From positions 1 through 12,402 of the forward strand of contig JAEZWY010000005.1 in the NCBI GenBank assembly GCA_023442905.1: a DNA stretch of 12,402 nt, written 5' to 3'. The notes under the pieces are model-generated. The model did no database searches, was not told the DNA's origin, and worked only from the letters and a program-made list of their open reading frames with translations. Below, piece by piece: positions 7,263-12,402 of the stretch; position 1 is the stretch's first letter; every line of letters starts with the position of its first letter. This DNA comes from Bacillota bacterium. Its GTDB lineage: Bacteria; Bacillota; Bacilli; Lactobacillales; Aerococcaceae. The translations under genes and the position numbers were made by a program.

Positions 7263-7271
7263 TGATATAAT
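7263..7271 (+). promoter_or_regulatory. Extended -10 promoter of the SNF2 ATPase gene
   Basis: TGA followed by a perfect TATAAT (7266-7271) gives an extended -10 element about 45 bases before the gene start. No recognisable -35 box is present 17 bases upstream (TATGAA at 7243-7248), which is typical of promoters relying on TGn. It follows the strong operon terminator, so the SNF2 gene probably forms its own transcription unit. Confidence 0.65.
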
Positions 7272-7316
7272 AAATGAATTAATGAGCGACAGATTCAGAA
7301 TTTTGGGGTGTATGAT

Positions 7317-10300
7317 ATGAAGTGGAGTATTCCAAGTAAGATAATCGAGCAAGGACGTGCTTTGGTGAAGGAAAACCGAGTACTGAAAGTGGTGCCAGAT
7401 GTGGAAAATACCGTTTGGCGTGCAGAGGTGCTTGATGATGATGCGTATACCGTTATCTTAGATGGAACTGCTAAAGAAGAGGATGTTTGTCAGTGTCAAG
7501 TATTCCAAAAGAAAGGTTACTGCGAACATACAGTAGCGGTAGAGCTTTTCTTAAGAGAGATGGGAATGACACGTGTTCACCAATTTAATGAAGAATTGAA
7601 ACGCTATCCGGAAGTGGATGATGAGGCGGAATTACAAGTGAATGAAGTCCTTGAAGGCTACTTAAGTCACCGTCAAGTGTCTAGTCCCGTGAAACGGTTA
7701 CCGCGGTCTAATCGGGTAAAGGTTACTTTAGAAGTTCAATTTGATGAAGTGAGGCCCTATATTATTTCTTATGAAGATATTGCCTACTTACGTATTCGGG
7801 TTGGCGTGAATAACCTGTATTATGTAACAGATATGGATAATTTCTTCCAAGCTGTTATTCAAAATACCCTGTATATTTTACCAAATCGAGATCGTGAGGA
7901 AATATGGCTTTCGCCTTCAACACTTGGTCAAGAAACTTATGACTTATTAGTTGAATTAGCCAATGCTTATAACCTGCGTAATAAGTGGTTATTACTAGTA
8001 ATGAATACGCCAGAAAATAAAAAGAATACGCAGCGTTTTTATTTGATGAGCGAAGAGTTAGACCGTTTGAAAGCATTATATAAAGCTGACAACCGAATTA
8101 GTATTCGTTTTAAATTGGATGGAAATGCGATTAAACCAACTTTTTCTGACGATAAAGCTTTGGTGTTTAGCCTGAAGAAGGATAATGACTTATATCAGTT
8201 AGCCTGGGATCAATCAGTTAATTGGTTGGCACAATATGGTTTATTAATTCAGGATGAAACGTTATATGAAACAACGCAAGATAGCAATTACTATGATGAT
8301 TTAAGATTTTTACAAAGTTTCTTTGCCGAAAATGACTATCAAATTAGTTTACCTGCAGAAGAAATGACATACTTTATCAGTTTATTTGGTCGTACATTAA
8401 TGGCCTATAGTGAAATTGATCAATTGGAAAAATTCTTTGACTTGTACCAAGAGGATTTACAAGTCCACGTAACCTTAGATGTTGAAGGAACAGACTTGTA
8501 TGTGACCCCTGAATATCAATATGGTGAATTCCTAGTATCTGATGATGCAGAAAATCAAGTGCTACCTGATGAGGATATAATTTTAATTCGTGACTTCTCT
8601 GGAGAGGTCACTGTTGAAAATACCTTGAAAGCTTTAGGGTTTATCGGTGAAAAAGGCTCTTTTGTTCAAAGATTTGATAACTTGACTGAAATTATGATGA
8701 ATATTGAAAACTTTGCCCACTTGTTTATTGGTCAATGGGACATTAAATACGGAAAGTTTTTACGCAATGTTTATGATAACAAGGTGAATGCTACTGTTAA
8801 GATGACACCAAGTGATGGTAGTCGATTCTTGTCAGTTGATTTTGAACTTTCTGACGTTGAACCGGTTGAAGTAGATCGAATTTTAAATGCGATTATGGAA
8901 AATGAGGCATATATTCGCTTACGTGATGGCCGAATAATTGATGTTCAAAATACGATGGATGATGAACAAAAACGCATGCTTCAACAAATTTCTGCAACGA
9001 ATAGTGACTGGCAAAATGGTGATGTAGTGCCTATTTTCCAAACGTTACGGTTCCAGACCTTAGTTGATGGCAATGAGGTTTTTGAAGAATTTTACGATGA
9101 TATCGTCAGAGCCAAAGATAAACCATATACACCTTCACCTAATCTGAAAGCTACCTTATCTGACTATCAAGAAACATCTGTAAAATGGTTTAGAGGATTA
9201 GCTAAGTATCAATTAGGTGGGTTATTAGCTGATGAGATGGGACTTGGGAAAACTGTCCAAACAATTTCCTTTGTCCTAGATTATATTGAAAACAATCCTC
9301 ATGAGAAATCTTTAGTCTTAGCGCCAGCATCGGTTTTATATAACTGGGCCCATGAGTTTAAACGGTTTACCCCAACATTGAAAGTGGCGGTTGTAGATGG
9401 CACGATTGAAGAACGTGAAGCGATTCGACGAGATGAAACAATCGATGTTTGGTTGACTTCTTACCAATCATACCGAAACGACCAAGAAGCATATCAAAAA
9501 ATTAACTTAGATATTTTAGTGTTAGACGAAGCACAAGCTATAAAGAATGATAATACCATTCTCTATCGATCAGTGAAAAAACAAGTAGCAGCTATGCGGA
9601 TTGGTTTATCCGGTACACCGATGGAAAATAATCTAAATGAATTCTGGGCCTTAATGCAAATTATTGTTCCAGGATTATTGCCAAACAAGCATGATTTCCA
9701 AAAATTATCAGTAGGGGAAGTTGCGCGAATTGCTAGTCCATTTGTTCTACGTCGTACTAAAAATGATGTGGCCCTTCAATTGCCGACAAAAACCGTTACT
9801 GATCGCTTTAGTATGTTGGACCCTGAGCAAAAAAATATCTACTTAGCTTACTTGAAGAAAATTCAAGATCAGTTAAACAATGATTCATCAAATTCTGGGC
9901 AAATGCATATGGAGCTTTTGGCAGGAATTACGCGATTGCGCCAAATTTGCTGTCACCCACGCTTAGTGAAAAATGATTACACTGGTTTATCTGGAAAATT
10001 TGAGTACTTTAAAATCATGTTGAAGCGTGCGATCGAGTCCGGTCGTAAAGTGCTTGTGTTCTCGCAATTTACAAGTATGTTGGACCTGATGTCTGAATAT
10101 CTAACTGAAGAGGGTATTGATTACTATATGATGACAGGGCAAACCAATAAAAAAGTCCGTCAAGAGCAAGTGGATGAATTCAATAATGGGGACAAATCAG
10201 TCTTCTTGATTTCATTACGAGCTGGGGGTGTAGGGATCAACCTAACAGGTGCAGATACTATCTTCTTATATGACCTATGGTGGAACCCCGCTGTTGAAGA

Positions 10301-10517
10301 ACAAGCTATCGGACGAGCGCACCGGATTGGTCAGAAAAAAGATGTCGAAGTGGTACGCTTCATTACAGAAGGGACTATTGAACAACGGATTGCTGAACTT
10401 CAAGAAGAAAAACGGTACTTATTTGAGCAATTATTTGATGAGGGAGACCAAGCAAGTAGCCAAAATCTAAGCTTGGACGATTTAAAATTTATTCTTGGGG
10501 TCAGTCAAGCCTTGTAA
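7317..10517 (+). CDS. SNF2-family DEAD/DEAH-box ATPase with N-terminal SWIM zinc finger
   Basis: This large cytoplasmic double-stranded-nucleic-acid translocase is of the bacterial SNF2/RapA-like type (as YwqA in Bacillus), 1066 aa. An N-terminal SWIM zinc finger is seen as CQC, then CEH (Cys58, Cys60, Cys69, His71). A long middle region (about 90-610) resembles the SNF2-associated bacterial domain. The ATPase has motif I DEMGLGKT (639-646), motif II DEAQ (737-740), LSGTPMENN as motif III, and motif VI GRAHRIGQ (999-1006). All key motifs look intact. ATG 7317 is preferred: GGGG at 7305-7308 sits 8 bases upstream, whereas GTG 7308 would consume that site. Its cellular target is unclear; relatives recycle RNA polymerase or act in DNA repair and transcription. 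It is an apparently monocistronic gene directly before rpsB. Confidence 0.93.
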   Translation: MKWSIPSKIIEQGRALVKENRVLKVVPDVENTVWRAEVLDDDAYTVILDGTAKEEDVCQCQVFQKKGYCEHTVAVELFLREMGMTRVHQFNEELKRYPEVDDEAELQVNEVLEGYLSHRQVSSPVKRLPRSNRVKVTLEVQFDEVRPYIISYEDIAYLRIRVGVNNLYYVTDMDNFFQAVIQNTLYILPNRDREEIWLSPSTLGQETYDLLVELANAYNLRNKWLLLVMNTPENKKNTQRFYLMSEELDRLKALYKADNRISIRFKLDGNAIKPTFSDDKALVFSLKKDNDLYQLAWDQSVNWLAQYGLLIQDETLYETTQDSNYYDDLRFLQSFFAENDYQISLPAEEMTYFISLFGRTLMAYSEIDQLEKFFDLYQEDLQVHVTLDVEGTDLYVTPEYQYGEFLVSDDAENQVLPDEDIILIRDFSGEVTVENTLKALGFIGEKGSFVQRFDNLTEIMMNIENFAHLFIGQWDIKYGKFLRNVYDNKVNATVKMTPSDGSRFLSVDFELSDVEPVEVDRILNAIMENEAYIRLRDGRIIDVQNTMDDEQKRMLQQISATNSDWQNGDVVPIFQTLRFQTLVDGNEVFEEFYDDIVRAKDKPYTPSPNLKATLSDYQETSVKWFRGLAKYQLGGLLADEMGLGKTVQTISFVLDYIENNPHEKSLVLAPASVLYNWAHEFKRFTPTLKVAVVDGTIEEREAIRRDETIDVWLTSYQSYRNDQEAYQKINLDILVLDEAQAIKNDNTILYRSVKKQVAAMRIGLSGTPMENNLNEFWALMQIIVPGLLPNKHDFQKLSVGEVARIASPFVLRRTKNDVALQLPTKTVTDRFSMLDPEQKNIYLAYLKKIQDQLNNDSSNSGQMHMELLAGITRLRQICCHPRLVKNDYTGLSGKFEYFKIMLKRAIESGRKVLVFSQFTSMLDLMSEYLTEEGIDYYMMTGQTNKKVRQEQVDEFNNGDKSVFLISLRAGGVGINLTGADTIFLYDLWWNPAVEEQAIGRAHRIGQKKDVEVVRFITEGTIEQRIAELQEEKRYLFEQLFDEGDQASSQNLSLDDLKFILGVSQAL

Positions 10518-10562
10518 TCGAAAATATCAGCCATATCGCTTTTGCTCTTTTTCAAAAGATAC

Positions 10563-10591
10563 TTGAAAAGGATAGCTGTATGTGGTAATAT
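10563..10591 (+). promoter_or_regulatory. rpsB promoter
   Basis: TTGAAA (10563-10568, 5/6 match) and TAATAT (10586-10591, 4/6 match) are 17 bases apart, and TGG just before the -10 box adds an extended -10 element. Transcription would start near 10598, leaving a leader of about 115 bases before the rpsB ATG. Confidence 0.65.
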
Positions 10592-10597
10592 ATTCGA

Positions 10598-10676
10598 GTG
10601 TCAAATGACACATATTTCACACCTTATGGATGGAACCGCATGGTGCTAGTTGAACTAGTGGCGAATCTTTGAAATA
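10598..10676 (+). ncRNA. Structured rpsB leader RNA (Lacto-rpsB type)
   Basis: A closing stem TATTTCA (10613-10619) with TGAAATA (10670-10676) is a perfect 7-bp match. Inside it two hairpins abut: 10620-10645 (CACC with GGTG, then ATG with CAT past a small bulge) and 10646-10658 (CTAGT, TGA loop, ACTAG). The whole reads as a three-way junction. A separate GTGTC/GACAC hairpin (10598-10611) sits at the expected transcript start. Position and clade fit the Lacto-rpsB motif, a conserved leader described only in lactic acid bacteria and thought to let S2 repress its own synthesis. I matched it by place and folding, not by comparison with the published consensus. Confidence 0.65.
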
Positions 10677-10714
10677 GGGGCGGAAAAATAAAAACCAAAT
10701 TGGAGGAATATAAC

Positions 10715-11473
10715 ATGCCAGTAATTAGCATGAAACAATTATTAGAAGCTGGTGTTCACTTTGGACATCAAACACGTCGTTGGAACCCTAAAATGGATAA
10801 ATACATCTTTACTGAACGTAATGGTATTTACATCATTGATTTACAAAAAACTGTTAAGTTAGTAGACCAAGCTTACAACGCTATGCGTGACTTAGTTGGT
10901 AACGACGGTATTGCATTATTCGTAGGTACTAAAAAACAAGCACAAGATTCAATCGCTGACGAAGCGACTCGTGCAGGTCAATACTACGTTAATCACCGTT
11001 GGTTAGGTGGTACTTTAACTAACTGGGAAACAATCCAAAAACGTATTAAACACTTAAAAAACATTAAAGAAATGGAAGTAGACGGTACTTTTGACGTACT
11101 TCCTAAAAAAGAAGTTGTTGGCTTATTGAAAGAAAAAGAACGTCTAGAAAAATTCTTAGGCGGTATCGAAGATATGCCACGTATTCCAGATGTTATGTTT
11201 GTTGTTGACCCTCGTAAAGAAAAAATTGCGATTCAAGAAGCACACAAATTAAACATCCCTGTTATCGCTATGGTTGATACTAACTGTGATCCAGATGAAG
11301 TAGATTACGTAATCCCTTCAAACGATGACGCTATCCGCGCTATCAAATTAATCACTGGTGGTATGGCTGAAGCAGTTCTTGAAGCTAAACAAGGTGCTCA
11401 AGAAGAAGCTGAAAAAGATGTAACTGTTGAAGACTTCAAAGGTGACGAAGTTTTAGACGAGGTTGCTGAGTAA
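10715..11473 (+). CDS. rpsB: 30S ribosomal protein S2
   Basis: S2 is a component of the small ribosomal subunit, bound at the head/body junction on the solvent side and needed for efficient initiation and S1-like contacts. The 252-aa protein has the S2 signatures GVHFGHQTRRWNPKM (13-27) and RWLGGTLTN (95-103), and an acidic C-terminal tail (about 230-252). The longer frame from TTG 10700 is rejected: ATG 10715 begins the conserved MPVISMKQLLEAG and has GGAGGA (10702-10707) 7 bases upstream, which the longer version would consume. Codon use is strongly biased to a few preferred codons, as expected for a highly expressed gene. The next gene is tsf, the normal rpsB-tsf order, and a structured leader precedes it. 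Confidence 0.98.
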   Translation: MPVISMKQLLEAGVHFGHQTRRWNPKMDKYIFTERNGIYIIDLQKTVKLVDQAYNAMRDLVGNDGIALFVGTKKQAQDSIADEATRAGQYYVNHRWLGGTLTNWETIQKRIKHLKNIKEMEVDGTFDVLPKKEVVGLLKEKERLEKFLGGIEDMPRIPDVMFVVDPRKEKIAIQEAHKLNIPVIAMVDTNCDPDEVDYVIPSNDDAIRAIKLITGGMAEAVLEAKQGAQEEAEKDVTVEDFKGDEVLDEVAE

Positions 11474-11485
11474 GCTTTGCTTTAG

Positions 11486-11514
11486 TTGAAGAATACTTCA
11501 ATTAGTAGTAAAAT
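11486..11514 (+). promoter_or_regulatory. Candidate promoter for tsf
   Basis: TTGAAG (11486-11491, 4/6 match) and TAAAAT (11509-11514, 5/6 match) are exactly 17 bases apart just after rpsB. The -35 box also forms the left arm of a small inverted repeat (TTGAAG, AATA, CTTCAA at 11486-11501), which could fold in rpsB read-through RNA. Expected start is about 11521, directly before the terminator-like hairpin. Confidence 0.4.
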
Positions 11515-11527
11515 ATAAACAGTAGAT

Positions 11528-11593
11528 GGCTATCTGATTAAGTTTGTCTAAGCTATATTCGGCTTTCCTTCTTAGTTTAGATAGCCTTTTTTT
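11528..11593 (+). terminator. Terminator-like hairpin between rpsB and tsf
   Basis: GGCTATCT (11528-11535) pairs perfectly with AGATAGCC (11579-11586), followed directly by seven T (11587-11593). Inside the loop CTAAG (11548-11552) can pair with CTTAG (11571-11575), making a longer branched stem. It should end most rpsB transcripts and limit read-through into tsf. If the promoter at 11486-11514 is real, it also acts as an attenuator in the tsf leader. Confidence 0.85.
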
Positions 11594-11626
11594 AAAGAAT
11601 GCATGCAATTAGGAGGAAAATTTTAA

Positions 11627-12402
11627 ATGGCAATTACTGCAAAACAAGTTAAAGAATTACGCGACCGCACTGGTGTAGGTATGATGGATGCTAAGAAAGC
11701 CTTAGTTGAAGTTGACGGAGATATGGACAAAGCAATCGACTTCCTACGTGAAAAAGGTATCGCTAAAGCTGCTAAGAAAGCTGACCGTGTTGCTGCTGAA
11801 GGTTTAACTAAAGCTGTAGCTAAAGGAAATGACGCTGTAATTGTAGAAGTTAACTCTGAAACTGACTTCGTTGCACGTAACGATCAATTTATTGAATTAT
11901 TAGATACCGTTGCATTAGCTATTTTAGAGCAAAAACCTGCTAACGTAGAAGCTGCTTTAACTGATGTAACTGTTGAAGGTAAAGATTTAGATACTTACAT
12001 TAAAGAAAAAGCTGCTGTAATCGGAGAAAAGATTTCATTACGTCGCTTTGAAACTTTAACAAAAACAGATGACCAAGAATTTGGTACATACTCTCACCAA
12101 GGTGGACGTATTTCTGTTCTTACATTAATTGATGGTAATAACCCTGAGTTTGCTAGCATGGTATCAATGCATATCGGTGGTATGAAACCTCAATTCTTAA
12201 ACGAAGAATCTGTACCTGCTGAAGTTTACGAACATGAAAAAGCAGTTCTTACAGAACAATCATTAAATGAAGGTAAACCAAAAGAAATCGTTGAAAAAAT
12301 GATTACTGGTCGTTTACGTAAATTCTTCGCAGAAATCTGCTTAGTTGATCAAAAATACTTATTAGATGACAGCAAAACTGTTGCAGAAGTTGCAAAAGAA
12401 AA
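11627..12402 (+). CDS. tsf: Translation elongation factor Ts (3' end outside window)
   Basis: EF-Ts is the guanine nucleotide exchange factor that recycles EF-Tu from its GDP form. The frame reads from ATG 11627 to the window edge with no stop, giving 258 whole codons of an expected roughly 290. The N-terminal UBA-like region holds RTGVGMMDAKKAL (14-26), and the core signature NSETDFVARN (76-85) carries the TDFV residues (79-82) that contact the EF-Tu Mg2+ and switch region. The later HIGGMKPQF segment also fits. AGGAGG at 11611-11616 lies 10 bases before the ATG, and MAITAKQVKELR is the usual N-terminus. Codon use is as biased as in rpsB. Expression probably depends on read-through of the upstream terminator, on its own promoter, or both. 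Confidence 0.97.
   Translation, partial: MAITAKQVKELRDRTGVGMMDAKKALVEVDGDMDKAIDFLREKGIAKAAKKADRVAAEGLTKAVAKGNDAVIVEVNSETDFVARNDQFIELLDTVALAILEQKPANVEAALTDVTVEGKDLDTYIKEKAAVIGEKISLRRFETLTKTDDQEFGTYSHQGGRISVLTLIDGNNPEFASMVSMHIGGMKPQFLNEESVPAEVYEHEKAVLTEQSLNEGKPKEIVEKMITGRLRKFFAEICLVDQKYLLDDSKTVAEVAKE

Noticed and set aside
7855..8076. Minus-strand open frame inside the SNF2 gene
   Set aside because: No ribosome binding site and no recognisable features; shadow frame.
10249..10470. Second + strand frame inside the 3' end of the SNF2 gene
   Set aside because: It overlaps the conserved helicase motif VI region in another frame and has no features of its own.
10539..10558. CTTTTG/CAAAAG hairpin after the SNF2 gene as terminator
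   Set aside because: The 6-bp stem is AT-rich with T bases in the loop rather than after it, and no T-run follows. No convincing SNF2 terminator is visible.
10700..10714. Five-residue N-terminal extension of S2 from a TTG codon
   Set aside because: It would translate through the GGAGGA ribosome binding site, and the conserved S2 N-terminus begins at ATG 10715.

Overview
The window is a low-GC Gram-positive chromosome segment that fits Lactobacillales, perhaps the Aerococcaceae/Carnobacteriaceae part of that order. The grounds are the AT-rich code, strong AGGAGG ribosome binding sites, a YneF-family small membrane protein, a BmrC/BmrD-type heterodimeric exporter, and a structured leader before rpsB of the kind reported only in lactic acid bacteria. 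The genus is a guess. All genes lie on the + strand, and no mobile element, CRISPR array, tRNA or rRNA was seen.

Layout: (1) 1-315 is the C-terminal part of a type 1 ribonuclease H, cut by the window edge. (2) 379-1821 is lspA followed by an RluD-family pseudouridine synthase with a TTG start. (3) 1900-2130 is yneF, followed by a perfect 16-bp inverted repeat. (4) 2305-7097 looks like one operon: two ABC exporter halves whose genes overlap, an overlapping PlsC-type acyltransferase, and a short membrane protein matching only the C-terminal half of AI-2E family transporters. It ends in a clear terminator. (5) 7317-10517 is a 1066-aa SNF2-family ATPase with a SWIM zinc finger, behind its own extended -10 promoter. 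(6) 10563-11473 is the promoter, structured leader and gene for ribosomal protein S2. (7) 11486 to the end is a candidate promoter, a terminator-like hairpin and most of tsf (EF-Ts), cut by the window edge.

Most of this is conserved housekeeping DNA: lipoprotein maturation, rRNA modification, RNA:DNA hybrid removal and translation, plus a membrane export and lipid module. I see no convincing undescribed multi-gene system. The points most worth a second look are the extra Walker A substitution (Gly to Ser) in the already degenerate half of the ABC exporter, the three-way-junction leader of rpsB, the promoter-then-terminator arrangement ahead of tsf, and the half-length AI-2E-like protein.
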